Shown one piece after another: positions 28,939 through 38,433 of a DNA stretch of 53,843 bases (its first letter is position 1; the number at the start of each line of letters is the position of its first letter). The stretch comes from Vicinamibacteria bacterium. Its GTDB lineage: Bacteria; Acidobacteriota; Vicinamibacteria; Fen-336. Both the position numbers and the translations under genes were made by a program. The stretch lies in the NCBI GenBank assembly GCA_016934575.1, contig JAFGSN010000141.1, forward strand, positions 1-53,843, given 5' to 3'. The notes beneath the pieces were generated by a model that was given only the letters and a program-made list of their open reading frames with translations, was not told where the DNA came from and did no database searches.

Positions 28939-28974
28939 CGCTAACCCAAAGTTGAGATCAACTTTGGGTTAGCG
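28939..28974. repeat. Long perfect inverted repeat (17-bp arms, 2-nt centre)
   Basis: CGCTAACCCAAAGTTGA-GA-TCAACTTTGGGTTAGCG. Confidence 0.95.
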
Positions 28975-29271
28975 CGGGATGCATGACGTATTCGGCATGC
29001 GCGCGCCAGGGCGCGCCGGAGTTGCAGTTCCGGCAGGGCGAGCTCTTCACGCGGGTATTTGCCGCCTTCGTGGTAGATGTCGCTCGTGCCGTACTGGGCG
29101 TCGGCCGATCCCGATGCGCTTTCGCGTGGATAATCGCGATAGTATTGCCGGCGGCAGTGACCTGTTGAACGGTAAGCGTTTGATACGCCGTGTCGTTGCC
29201 GGCTCGCTGTCGAGCCGGATGGCGGCTCTTGTCATGCTGGAGGAATGTCCGTCGATCGACAGGAGAACGTG

Positions 29272-30903
29272 ATGGATTTCGTTTTCGAGGAGATGTTCCA
29301 GCTCGGACCGGACAAGACGAATTATCGACGGCTGACGGCGGATCACGTCGAGGTCGCTCGCTTCAAGGGCCAGGACATGCTTGAAGTCGCGCCGGCGGCG
29401 CTCACGCTTCTGGCGCGCGACGCCTTCAGGGACATCTCGTTTTTGTTGCGCGCATCACATCAGGAAAAGCTGGCGCGGATACTCCGGGATCCTAAGGCGA
29501 CTGAAAGCGACAAGGTCGTGGCGCGCCTCATGATCGAGAACGCGGTCGTTTCGGCCGGCTTTCAGCTTCCGTTTTGTCAAGACACGGGCACCGCGACGAT
29601 CGTGGCCAAGAAGGGACATCGCGTTCTGACCGACGGGTTCGACGTCGAGAGCCTGAGCCGCGGCGTATTCGAGACCTACAGGCGGGAGAACCTGCGTTAC
29701 TCGCAAATGAGTCCATTGTCGATGTACGAGGAGCGCAACACGGGCGACAATCTCCCGGCACAGATCGACATTTACGCCGCGCACGGCGCGTCCTACGAGT
29801 TCCTCTTCATCGCCAAGGGCGGCGGCTCGGCGAACAAGAGCTTTCTCTTCCAGCAAACGCGGGCGCTTCTCAGTCCGCGGATACTCGAAGATTTTCTGGT
29901 CGAGAAGATGAAGCTCATCGGCACGGCCGCCTGTCCTCCCTATCATCTTGCCGTCGTCATTGGCGGAACGTCGGCCGAGATGACGATGAAGACCGTCAAG
30001 CTCGCGACCGCCGGCGCGCTTGAAAGCCTGCCGGCGAGCGGCAGCAAGGGCGGGCGCGCTTTCCGCGATCCAGAGCTGGAGGAGCGTCTGCTCGCCGCAT
30101 CCCGCGCGATCGGTTACGGAGCGCAACTCGGCGGTCGCTGCTTTTGCCACGACGTGCGCGTCATCCGACTGCCGCGTCACGGCGCTTCCTGCCCGATCGG
30201 AATGGGCGTCTCCTGCGCGGCCGACCGCAACGCCAAGGCCAAGATCACGAGCGAGGGCGTTTTCCTCGAGGAGCTGGAGCGCGATCCCGGACGTTTTCTC
30301 GAAGGCGTCGACGCGTCCCGTTTCGAGGCGCATGCCGTGAAGATCGATCTCAATCAACCGATGCGGGCGATTCTGGCGGAGCTGTCGAAGCATTCCATCA
30401 AGACGCTCGTCAGCATGACCGGACGAATGATCGTCGCGCGTGACATCGCGCACGCGCGGCTCAAGGAACGCCTCGATCGCGGTGAAGACCTACCCGATTA
30501 CATGAAACTCCATCCCGTTTACTATGCCGGGCCGTCGAAGACGCCGGCGGGAATGCCTTCGGGATCGTTCGGGCCCACGACGGCCGGGCGCATGGATTCC
30601 TACGTAGACCTGTTCCAGTCGCGCCGCGCGTCGATGATCATGATCGCCAAGGGAAACCGCAACCGAGCCGTGACCGATGCTTGCAAGAAGCACGGCGGCT
30701 TTTATCTGTGCACCGTCGGCGGACCGGCTGCGATTCTCGCCCGGGATCACATCAGGAAGGTCGAGCTGATCGAGTATGACGAGCTCGGGATGGAAGCGGT
30801 GTTCGCCATCGACGTCGTCGAGTTTCCAGCCATGATCGCCGTCGATGACAAGGGCAACGACTTCTTCGAGGAGGACGCCGCGTGCGCGCCGGAGTCGTTC
30901 TGA
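29272..30903 (+). CDS. fumA: Fumarate hydratase, class I (iron-dependent)
   Basis: [63 protein letters not shown]. Start inferred at MDFVFEEMF. Confidence 0.92.
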   Translation: MDFVFEEMFQLGPDKTNYRRLTADHVEVARFKGQDMLEVAPAALTLLARDAFRDISFLLRASHQEKLARILRDPKATESDKVVARLMIENAVVSAGFQLPFCQDTGTATIVAKKGHRVLTDGFDVESLSRGVFETYRRENLRYSQMSPLSMYEERNTGDNLPAQIDIYAAHGASYEFLFIAKGGGSANKSFLFQQTRALLSPRILEDFLVEKMKLIGTAACPPYHLAVVIGGTSAEMTMKTVKLATAGALESLPASGSKGGRAFRDPELEERLLAASRAIGYGAQLGGRCFCHDVRVIRLPRHGASCPIGMGVSCAADRNAKAKITSEGVFLEELERDPGRFLEGVDASRFEAHAVKIDLNQPMRAILAELSKHSIKTLVSMTGRMIVARDIAHARLKERLDRGEDLPDYMKLHPVYYAGPSKTPAGMPSGSFGPTTAGRMDSYVDLFQSRRASMIMIAKGNRNRAVTDACKKHGGFYLCTVGGPAAILARDHIRKVELIEYDELGMEAVFAIDVVEFPAMIAVDDKGNDFFEEDAACAPESF

Positions 30904-31127
30904 GCCATGCGCGCGCGACGCCTCATGACGGGCGCTTCTTCGACAAGCCGGGCGAGATGATCGCGGGGGAGGTGCTTGCGCGGCCCGTCGCGTTATTAGG
31001 CAATCGCGATGTCGTGCTGCGCCATCTCGCGGCGATAGCCTTTGGATTGGCCGAACCATGCCTGAAAGGGCGGATGATCGATCATCCCGATCGACATGGC
31101 CAAGCGGGCCGGGAATCCGTCAGAGTC

Positions 31128-31556
31128 TTACGCCTCACTCCTGCCGATGACGACGTCGTGACCTTTGTCGACGATGGCGAGAAGCTTGACGAGCTTGTCG
31201 ATCGTGGGGAAGGACCGACCCTGTTCGTAACGTGCATAAGCGTTGTGCGATTGCGCGCCCAATCGCTTCGCAACCTCCGCCAGCGTCAGCCCGCTCGCCT
31301 GGCGCCGGCGCCTGAGCAGGAGTGCCGTGAGAGCTGCGATATCCGGCGAGCCCACATCGAATGTGTCGTCCGGCCGCGAGCGCACGGTGATCTTGAAACC
31401 CGGCTTATCGACGTGCCCCTCGATGGCGTCCGCGATCATCACCAAGGCTTCGCTCCGTGTGCGTCCTTGCGTCATCACGTCGAGTGATGGGATCTCGACG
31501 AGCCAGAATCTGCCATCCTTCCGGGTCTTGCCTTCGAACCGCCCAAGTGGCGACAA
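31128..31556 (-). CDS. HicB-like antitoxin/regulator with C-terminal HTH (XRE-like); start uncertain (TTG)
   Basis: KDGRFWLVEIPSLDVMTQGRTRSEALVMIADAIEGHV (HicB-like) followed by RRRRQASGLTLAEVAKRLGAQSHNAYARYEQGRSFPTIDKLVKLLAIV (HTH). The supplied ORF runs through tRNA-Glu, so its N-terminus cannot be correct. Confidence 0.65.
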   Translation of the reverse strand: MSPLGRFEGKTRKDGRFWLVEIPSLDVMTQGRTRSEALVMIADAIEGHVDKPGFKITVRSRPDDTFDVGSPDIAALTALLLRRRRQASGLTLAEVAKRLGAQSHNAYARYEQGRSFPTIDKLVKLLAIVDKGHDVVIGRSEA

Positions 31557-31600
31557 GTGTGGATTGGAACGACTTGGAACGGAGGGTTGTTGAGTGAGTC

Positions 31601-31677
31601 TGGCGACCCTGGAGGGATTCGAACCCTCGATCTCCACCTTGAAAGGGTGATGTGCTAGGCCTCTGCACCACAGGGTC
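31601..31677 (-). tRNA. tRNA-Glu (TTC), CCA encoded
   Basis: Reverse strand GACCCTGTGGTGCAGAGGCCTAGCACATCACCCTTTCAAGGTGGAGATCGAGGGTTCGAATCCCTCCAGGGTCGCCA. Acceptor GACCCTG/CAGGGTC, anticodon loop CTTTCAA, T-arm GAGGG-TTCGAAT-CCCTC. Confidence 0.95.
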
Positions 31678-31774
31678 GAGAAACGCCGACAATGAAAATA
31701 TACCACTATTTCCGGCAGACGACTGGCGGGCGTCTACGAATCCATGAATGAGCCCGCATGTTGACCGCTCGATC

Positions 31775-31927
31775 TCATGCGGCGCGTTTGATCGAAATCT
31801 CATGGGACAGGAATGCGCTCGCTTCGCGCGTATTCCTGTCGATTCGATCGGCTGATAAAAGAAAGTCGAAAAGAAGAACGCTGGGTATCAGGAGGAGCAA
31901 CGCCGCAACGATCAAGAGCCAGAGCAT
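31775..31927 (-). CDS. Small (50 aa) single-TM protein
   Basis: MLWLLIVAALLLLIPSVLLFDFLLSADRIDRNTREASAFLSHEISIKRAA, with GAGGA about 9 nt upstream of the ATG. Confidence 0.4.
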   Translation of the reverse strand: MLWLLIVAALLLLIPSVLLFDFLLSADRIDRNTREASAFLSHEISIKRAA

Positions 31928-32000
31928 GGTTTCATCCTCATATAAGGACATTAGCGGAAGGAGGCGCCAGGTCGGGTCATTTTCTGGAGCGGCGTGCATG

Positions 32001-32034
32001 ATAGTCTTCTATCGGTGTCTATCGAAGTGATAGA
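32001..32034. promoter_or_regulatory. Four GATAG/CTATC half-sites at about 10-bp spacing directly upstream of pdxA
   Basis: GATAG-N4-CTATC-N5-CTATC-N5-GATAG, starting at 32001, 32010, 32020 and 32030. Confidence 0.5.
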
Positions 32035-32043
32035 GATTTTAGA

Positions 32044-33024
32044 ATGAGTGAGATCCGGCTGCATGGAGACGAACGGCCTTGCATGGCCTTGACGATGGGC
32101 GACCCGGCGGGTGTCGGACCCGAGATCATTCTCCGCGCCCTGGATTCTCCGGAGCGACCGGACGCAGCTTTTGTCGTTTACGGCCCTGAGGCGAGTCTTG
32201 CGGATCGAGCGCGGCGCTTCGGTCTTCGACCGGTCGGGGACTTGGGTGTGACGATGGTCGACATCCCGCTCGAAGGCGATCTTGTCCTGGGGCAATGCTC
32301 GCCGGCCGGCGGGCACGCCTCGGCTCGTGCCGTGCTACGCGCGGCGGAGGATGCCATGCGCGGACGAGTCGGCGGCCTCGTCACGGCTCCGTTGAACAAA
32401 ACCTCTTTGCACGCGGCGGGCTATCCCTGGCCGGGTCATACGGAGATGCTGGCTCAGATCGCCAAAGTCAGCGACGTCGCCATGATGTTCGTCGGTGGAA
32501 AGCTTCGCGTGGCGCTTGTGACCATTCATCGCTCCCTGCGTTCAGTGCCGGAAGCCGTCACGCTCGGCGAGGTTCGGCGTGTCGCTCGTCTCGTCCACCG
32601 CGCGCTTCCGCTCTTTGATGCGCGCCGTCGTCGTATTGCGCTTTGCGGCCTCAATCCTCACGCCGGAGAGGGGGGACTCTTCGGTTCCGAGGAACAGGAC
32701 GTGCTCGAGCCGGCGAGCGCGGCTCTACGAGCCGAGGGCGTCGATATCGAGGGTCCGTTTCCCGCCGACACTCTGTTTGGCCGCGCCGCCCGCGGCGAGT
32801 TCGACGCCGTCATTGCGCTTTATCACGATCAGGGCCTGATACCCGTCAAGCTTGCCGGATTCGGCCGTTCGGTCAACGTCACGCTGGGACTGCCTTTCGT
32901 GCGGACATCGGTCGACCATGGAACCGCGTTCGATATCGTGGAGTCCGGAATCGCCGACGCCGGGAGTCTCCTTGAAGCGATGAAGATCGGCGTTCTCCTG
33001 GCCGGACGCCGAGGTCGAAAGTGA
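32044..33024 (+). CDS. pdxA: 4-hydroxythreonine-4-phosphate dehydrogenase
   Basis: ALTMGDPAGVGPEIILRAL; TAPLNKTSLHAAGYPWPGHTEMLA; LYHDQGLIPVKLAGFGRSVNVTLGLPFVRTSVDHGTAFDI. Confidence 0.95.
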   Translation: MSEIRLHGDERPCMALTMGDPAGVGPEIILRALDSPERPDAAFVVYGPEASLADRARRFGLRPVGDLGVTMVDIPLEGDLVLGQCSPAGGHASARAVLRAAEDAMRGRVGGLVTAPLNKTSLHAAGYPWPGHTEMLAQIAKVSDVAMMFVGGKLRVALVTIHRSLRSVPEAVTLGEVRRVARLVHRALPLFDARRRRIALCGLNPHAGEGGLFGSEEQDVLEPASAALRAEGVDIEGPFPADTLFGRAARGEFDAVIALYHDQGLIPVKLAGFGRSVNVTLGLPFVRTSVDHGTAFDIVESGIADAGSLLEAMKIGVLLAGRRGRK

Positions 33025-33076
33025 CGCGACGGATGCACGCGAAGGCGCGGAGGACCTTCACGGTTTCAAGACAATC

Positions 33077-33748
33077 TCAGGAGTAGGACGTGATCGCGAA
33101 TCCGTGACAGTACATGTCGCGTGTGCGCGAGACCCATCGAACTTCGGCAATCGCCTTGATCGCGGACGCGCCTTCCACGAAGACCAGCGTCACCGTGTCG
33201 CCCAGCGCCAGCGGATAAGGCAGCTCGGCCAGAGCTCCGTTCGCTTCTTTTTGGATCATGGATCCGGTAGCGAGCAGAGTGCCGGAGCGCATGCGCACCT
33301 CGACGGGACTCTTGACGCCCGTTCTGGCGATGGTGCCCTGGAAGGGGCGCGCGCCTTCAAGAACACGCCGGCAAATCTCCACGACCTCGTTCAAGCGGAA
33401 CGGCTTTGATATGAAAGCGGCCACGCCGAACTTTTTCGCGCGATCGTAACTGTCGAGGTCTCCGGCGACCGTTTCCAGGATGACGGGGATGCCGCGCGTC
33501 GCGGGCGCGCCGCCGAGCTTTTCCAGCACGGTCCAGCCGTCCATGCCCGGCATGCAGAGATCGAGCATGATGAGATCGGGCCGCGCGTTCTCGATGAGAC
33601 GAAGCACGGCCTCGCCGTCCTCGGCCATCCAGGTCTCGGCTCCGGACTGGTTCAAGATTTCCTCGAGAACCGCTCGAACGGCGGGTTGATCGTCGGCGAC
33701 GAGGATCTTGTGTCCGGCAAGAGGAGTCGATGGCGTCGGCACCGTCAA
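33077..33748 (-). CDS. Response regulator receiver with C-terminal PilZ-like domain
   Basis: ILVADDQPAVRAVLEEIL...LIMLDLCMPGMDGW...FISKPFRL (receiver), then VEVRMRSGTLLATGSMIQKE...LGDTVTLVFVEGASAIKAIAEVRWV...CHGFAI. Confidence 0.75.
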   Translation of the reverse strand: MTVPTPSTPLAGHKILVADDQPAVRAVLEEILNQSGAETWMAEDGEAVLRLIENARPDLIMLDLCMPGMDGWTVLEKLGGAPATRGIPVILETVAGDLDSYDRAKKFGVAAFISKPFRLNEVVEICRRVLEGARPFQGTIARTGVKSPVEVRMRSGTLLATGSMIQKEANGALAELPYPLALGDTVTLVFVEGASAIKAIAEVRWVSRTRDMYCHGFAITSYS

Positions 33749-33891
33749 CCTCCATCATCGGCGAATACGTTTCAAGACTCGGTGGGAGTTTACATCAGAA
33801 GCATAGGCATGAGAAGGGTTGAGATTATGCAACACTGATTGAGATGACGTTCGCTCGTCGTGCGTGCTAACATTAAGTTTCGTGACCGATC

Positions 33892-33968
33892 GCGCCCGTA
33901 GCTCACTTGGATAGAGCGGCTGGCTTCGAACCAGTAGGTAGGGAGTTCGAATCTCTCCGGGCGCGCCA
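33892..33968 (+). tRNA. tRNA-Arg (TCG), CCA encoded
   Basis: GCGCCCGTAGCTCACTTGGATAGAGCGGCTGGCTTCGAACCAGTAGGTAGGGAGTTCGAATCTCTCCGGGCGCGCCA. Acceptor GCGCCCG/CGGGCGC, anticodon loop CTTCGAA. Confidence 0.96.
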
Positions 33969-34050
33969 CATCCCGGTCTTGCCGCGGACTTCCAGTAGAC
34001 AGGGACTGTTTTTAAGCCTTCCAAAATTTTGCGTGACGACGTTGCGTGTC

Positions 34051-36060
34051 TCAGAACGGCCATGCCGGGAGGAGCATGGCGTCGAGATCGATAAAAAACG
34101 GCGGAACCATGCGTACGATGCGAATGATTTGCAGGGAGAGCAGGATCGCCAGAAGACCCAGGGCGAGCGCGCGCCGTGAACGGCGCGCCTCCCGGACGCT
34201 CGACAGGACGATCCCGCCACAGAGCGACATCAAGGCCATCGTGAGATGCGCCGACCGGAAGTATTCCAGCGCGCGGCCGCCGAGGCATTGCAGGGCGGGC
34301 AGCGCGATGAGGGCCATGTTCCACGACAGCCAGAAGGCGCGGGAGGCGCCTGCCAGCGGCCGGCGTATCGTCAACGACAGCCCGCAGAGCCAGACCAGGA
34401 AGTGCGCGGGCGAATAGTACGGCGCGATCTCTCCCCACAACCATCGCGACGGGTAAGCCAGCGCCGACCAGCGGGCGCCGATTCCTTCGGCGCCGTAACC
34501 GGCCTTCAGGTGGACGGTGAAGACTCGCCACCAGAGATCGCCGTAAAAGAGCAGGCACGCGGCAACGACGGCCAAAACGCCGGCCACGGCGAGACGCGGC
34601 ACGCCGGCGCGAGCTTGTCGGTCGATCGCGGCGACGAGCATGTACAGGCCGCAGACGACCGCGATGTTGATCCAGCTCCCGACATACGACATGAGGCAAA
34701 GAAGCATCAATGCACTCGTGATCGTTCGGCTCGGATTTCCGCCCCGACAGATCAGGTAGCTGAGGAGAATGAGGTCGGAGAGCTTGCCCATGGTCGCCGA
34801 CAAGGCGACGCAGGACAGTTCATGAATCTCGACCGGCGAGAAGACCTCGAGAACGCCGCAGAACACCATCACGAACGGCCACGCGCCAAGACGGCACGCC
34901 ACGGCGAGAATGGGCAGAATCTGCGCCGCGCTCATGATCGCGGCCAGCAGCTTGTTCCAGTGCCCGAAGTCGGCGTCCCGTCCAAGCGCGCGTTGCGCGA
35001 AACTCGGCACGAGCGCCAAAGTGTAGAACGTCGGGGGATATCGGATGACGGTCAGTCCGCCCGCGACGTTGGTTTCTCCGAGCAGGTGGCGGGCCTGATG
35101 GGCCTCGATGTTGCGCCAGAGATCCAGGACTCCGTTTTCCATGGCGATCCGAGGCATCTGCTCGTGAATCGGCTCGTCCTTGTGGTAGTGGCCGGGATGG
35201 AGGAGCCATCCGCCGCGCAGGACGAGCGCGGCCATGAAGAGCGCCGTCGTCCATCGAACGACTTCGCGACGCGGAGGCTCGAAAGACGAGCGCCGCGCGA
35301 CGATCATGAAGACGTTCATGACCGCGAACACGACGGGAGGAATCCATATGAGAAACCGCAGGCAGAGATGCGCGGCCGCGAGAGGATCCGCTCCCGCGAG
35401 AATCGACGCCGGGAGGCAGATCAGAAGCGCGGTTGCAGCCCAGGCGGAACGAAGGCCAAAGCCCATCCTTCCCAGGACGACGACCAGAAGCAACAACGTC
35501 GCGGCGTAAGCGATCACGACGGAGAAACTGGGCAGCAGCCATCCGGAGCCGCGCCGCAACTGAAGGACGTGCGCGCGCACGCCGCGCGCGCGCGCATTCA
35601 TGCGAGTCACATCGAGCGACAGGCCCAGGCGCCGCCGGTGAACGGCGGTCGCGTCGAAATCGATCGTCGTCGGGATCGAATCGACGATGACGGCGTCGGC
35701 CGTGACGGCGCCATCCATGGAAAAGAGGACGCGCCGCGGTCCTGCCGGAGACGAAAGAACGATTCCGATTCGCGCATTCCCCGCCAGTATCAGCGGCAGG
35801 TCGATCGCGGCGCGGGTTTTCGTCCAGAGGAAATCGCTGGTTTTTTTGGGATTCGTGTGAGGCTCGACGCCGGACGCGTACGACAGAAGATCCGGGAACA
35901 AACGCCATTCGTGCTCCGTCCTGATGGAAAAGCACGCGCAGAAGACGAGCGTCGCCAAGGCCGCGCCGCCGAGCGTCACGATACGTGCGATGCCGTTCCC
36001 TGGATCGAGAGCGCCAGGGAGTCGCCGGAGCGTCATGGCGCCCGCCTTGCTCGTCTGCAT
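34051..36060 (-). CDS. Multi-pass membrane protein of unknown function (possibly GT-C-like)
   Basis: 669 aa with many hydrophobic segments and an N-terminal soluble insert. No decisive motif. Confidence 0.7.
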   Translation of the reverse strand: MQTSKAGAMTLRRLPGALDPGNGIARIVTLGGAALATLVFCACFSIRTEHEWRLFPDLLSYASGVEPHTNPKKTSDFLWTKTRAAIDLPLILAGNARIGIVLSSPAGPRRVLFSMDGAVTADAVIVDSIPTTIDFDATAVHRRRLGLSLDVTRMNARARGVRAHVLQLRRGSGWLLPSFSVVIAYAATLLLLVVVLGRMGFGLRSAWAATALLICLPASILAGADPLAAAHLCLRFLIWIPPVVFAVMNVFMIVARRSSFEPPRREVVRWTTALFMAALVLRGGWLLHPGHYHKDEPIHEQMPRIAMENGVLDLWRNIEAHQARHLLGETNVAGGLTVIRYPPTFYTLALVPSFAQRALGRDADFGHWNKLLAAIMSAAQILPILAVACRLGAWPFVMVFCGVLEVFSPVEIHELSCVALSATMGKLSDLILLSYLICRGGNPSRTITSALMLLCLMSYVGSWINIAVVCGLYMLVAAIDRQARAGVPRLAVAGVLAVVAACLLFYGDLWWRVFTVHLKAGYGAEGIGARWSALAYPSRWLWGEIAPYYSPAHFLVWLCGLSLTIRRPLAGASRAFWLSWNMALIALPALQCLGGRALEYFRSAHLTMALMSLCGGIVLSSVREARRSRRALALGLLAILLSLQIIRIVRMVPPFFIDLDAMLLPAWPF

Positions 36061-36271
36061 GGTCGAATGAACCGTGATACTCTCACGCCGTCATCGGCGG
36101 ATGACGGAGCGTCGCCACTTGCCGCGGGGAGCGATCCTGCAATCATCGAAACGCGAGCGCATTATCGCGTTTCGAGACGGCATGTCAAACCGATTCGCGT
36201 GGACGCGTTCACGCCTCTCTCGGCGAAGATGACGCGGAGCGCGTTCTTGCCACAAGAGGAGGTCGATTGAA

Positions 36272-36700
36272 ATGACGGCGATCTACAAAGGTCTCCGGAC
36301 AGCACTGGGGATGACGCTGCTATTCTTCGTTGTGGCGGCCGTGGCGTCGGCAGGTTCGACATCGAAGCTCGTCGGATCCTGGGGCGTCGACATCAAGAAG
36401 CTGAAGCAATCGAATCCGGAGATTAAAAGCCTGTCGTCAGAAAAGCAGTCGGAAATCGAAAAAGAGCTTGCACGGCTGGCTTTCACCTTCGATGAGAAAA
36501 TGGTGACGATCACCGATCACGACGGCGATGAGACGAGCGGCTCATATCACGTCGTTTCCGAAAACGATAAGCAAGTCGTTCTCGAGATCGCGCAGGAGAA
36601 CGGCCCGGCTGAACGCTTGAAAATCCGTTTCAACGACGACAAGCACATGGAGCTGGTCCGAGAGAACGACGACGGCGCGCTTTTCCTGGTCAAGAAGTAG
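36272..36700 (+). CDS. Small secreted hypothetical protein
   Basis: 142 aa with signal peptide MTAIYKGLRTALGMTLLFFVVAAVASAGS, then a beta-rich region. SD-like gaggagg upstream. Confidence 0.7.
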   Translation: MTAIYKGLRTALGMTLLFFVVAAVASAGSTSKLVGSWGVDIKKLKQSNPEIKSLSSEKQSEIEKELARLAFTFDEKMVTITDHDGDETSGSYHVVSENDKQVVLEIAQENGPAERLKIRFNDDKHMELVRENDDGALFLVKK

Positions 36701-36866
36701 CGTGAGACGCATGACTTGACGTCGTTCGTTCGCCGTATCTGTGCGCGGGATCACAGGCCGCGGCCGACCGGAGTTTTACACTCCGAGCAAGCGGCGCGCC
36801 GAGATAGGGGGCCATGGCCTTGCGGCGCTTTTTCTCGCCGCGACCCATCGCTTCGCGGAGGTTCAG

Positions 36867-38414
36867 ATGTCCGGACGACGCACGCGATTTTGTTGCCGTC
36901 ATGGACTCCTGGGCGTTGTCGTCTCGGGGCTCATCGCGGCCGTTTTTCCCGCTTCGGCCCGGGCGGCTGGCGTCGTCGGCGACGGCACGCCCGCCAGTTG
37001 TACGGAGTCGGCGTTCAACGCCGCTCTCGCCGGCGGCGGCGCCGTCACGTTCAATTGCGGGGGAGGACCGGTCGTCATTCCGATCACCAGCGCCAAGACG
37101 CTGACGACCACGACGACGATCGACGGCGCGGGCGAGCAGATCACTCTCGACGGCGGAAACACGACCCGGATGTTTCTGACGACCTACCAGTTCTCGTCTT
37201 TCACGCTCACTTTCAGGAATCTCACGCTGAGAAACGCGCGCACGACGGACGTCGGAGCGGCGATTCGTCTGGCGTATCAGGACTATCTTACGACGCTCAA
37301 CGTCGAGAACGTGACGTTCTCGAACAACGTCTGCACGCAGGCCGGACCGGACGTCGGCGGCGGCGCCATCTACGCTCAGGGCGGCGACGTTTATATTCGC
37401 AACTGCGTCTTTACGGGCAACCGTGGCGGCAACGGCGGCGCCATCGGCAATCTGCAAGCGCGCCTGACCGTCGAGGACAGCGTCTTCTCGAACAACGAAA
37501 CGCATGCGATGGTTGGCGGAAACGGCGGCGGCGGCGGCGCGATCTACATCGACGGTTCGAACGACGGTCTCGTAACGATCCGCCGCTCATCGTTTATCGG
37601 AAACGCGTCGAGTCATCTGGGCGGAGCCGTCCATGCCTATCAGTATGCCGGCGGCTCTGGCGTGATCATCGAAGACTCGACATTCCAGAACAACGAGACA
37701 TACAACAATGGAGGCGCGATCTATCATCAAAACGGCGCGCTCTCGATCGCACGCTCCACATTCGCCGGAAACGAGACGGTGGGGCAGGGCGGCGCGATCT
37801 GGCTCCTGGAAGCCGATCCCGCCGTCATCGCGAACAGCACGTTTTCGGGAAATCGAGCGAACGGCGTGCCCGGAAACGACAGCGGGAACACGGGACTGGG
37901 CGGCGCGATCCTGATCAACGCCAATAACGTCGTGACGCTCTCGCATCTCACGATCGTCGACAACTACGCGGACTGGGTGGGCGGCGGCATCTGCGGGGGA
38001 ATGGAATCGAGCAGCACGACTCTGCGCGCCTCGATCGTGGCCAACAACGTTTCATCAACCGGCGTTTATGATTGGAACCTCGGCATGAACTGCTCCAGCG
38101 CGCTCATCGACGGCGGATTCAACCTTCAGTTCCCGGCGCGCAACCCCAGCTACTACAACGACAGCGATTGTATCGACGGCATTACGATCGCCGAGCCGAT
38201 GCTCGGACCGCTCGCGGACAACGGCGGTCCGACCATGACGCATGCGCCGCTGGACGGCAGCCCGGCGCTCAACGCCGTGACGAGCGGCTGCCCGCCGCCG
38301 GCGGCCGACCAGCGCGGCGTGACCCGGCCTCAGAATGGCGCGTGCGACGCCGGAGCGCACGAGGCCGGAGCCGTGGGCGTGAGCGCTCCTCGTGGTCTGA
38401 GGCTGCCGCGATAG
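36867..38414 (+). CDS. Secreted right-handed beta-helix protein with choice-of-anchor Q-like C-terminal region
   Basis: Signal peptide MSGRRTRFCCRHGLLGVVVSGLIAAVFPASARA. Repeated FSNN/FTGN...GGAI units. C-terminal LADNGGPTMTHAPLDGSPALNAVTSGCPPPAADQRGVTRPQNGACDAGAHE. Confidence 0.88.
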   Translation: MSGRRTRFCCRHGLLGVVVSGLIAAVFPASARAAGVVGDGTPASCTESAFNAALAGGGAVTFNCGGGPVVIPITSAKTLTTTTTIDGAGEQITLDGGNTTRMFLTTYQFSSFTLTFRNLTLRNARTTDVGAAIRLAYQDYLTTLNVENVTFSNNVCTQAGPDVGGGAIYAQGGDVYIRNCVFTGNRGGNGGAIGNLQARLTVEDSVFSNNETHAMVGGNGGGGGAIYIDGSNDGLVTIRRSSFIGNASSHLGGAVHAYQYAGGSGVIIEDSTFQNNETYNNGGAIYHQNGALSIARSTFAGNETVGQGGAIWLLEADPAVIANSTFSGNRANGVPGNDSGNTGLGGAILINANNVVTLSHLTIVDNYADWVGGGICGGMESSSTTLRASIVANNVSSTGVYDWNLGMNCSSALIDGGFNLQFPARNPSYYNDSDCIDGITIAEPMLGPLADNGGPTMTHAPLDGSPALNAVTSGCPPPAADQRGVTRPQNGACDAGAHEAGAVGVSAPRGLRLPR

Positions 38415-38433
38415 GACCGACCGCGAAGGCGCG

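Noticed and set aside
33755-34699. 314-aa minus-strand ORF
   Set aside because: Overlaps tRNA-Arg and the end of the multi-TM gene in another frame. Arg-rich with no motif.
34246-36270. 674-aa plus-strand ORF antisense to the multi-TM gene
   Set aside because: Low-complexity Arg/Asp/Glu composition typical of antisense high-GC frames. The minus-strand frame has coherent TM segments.
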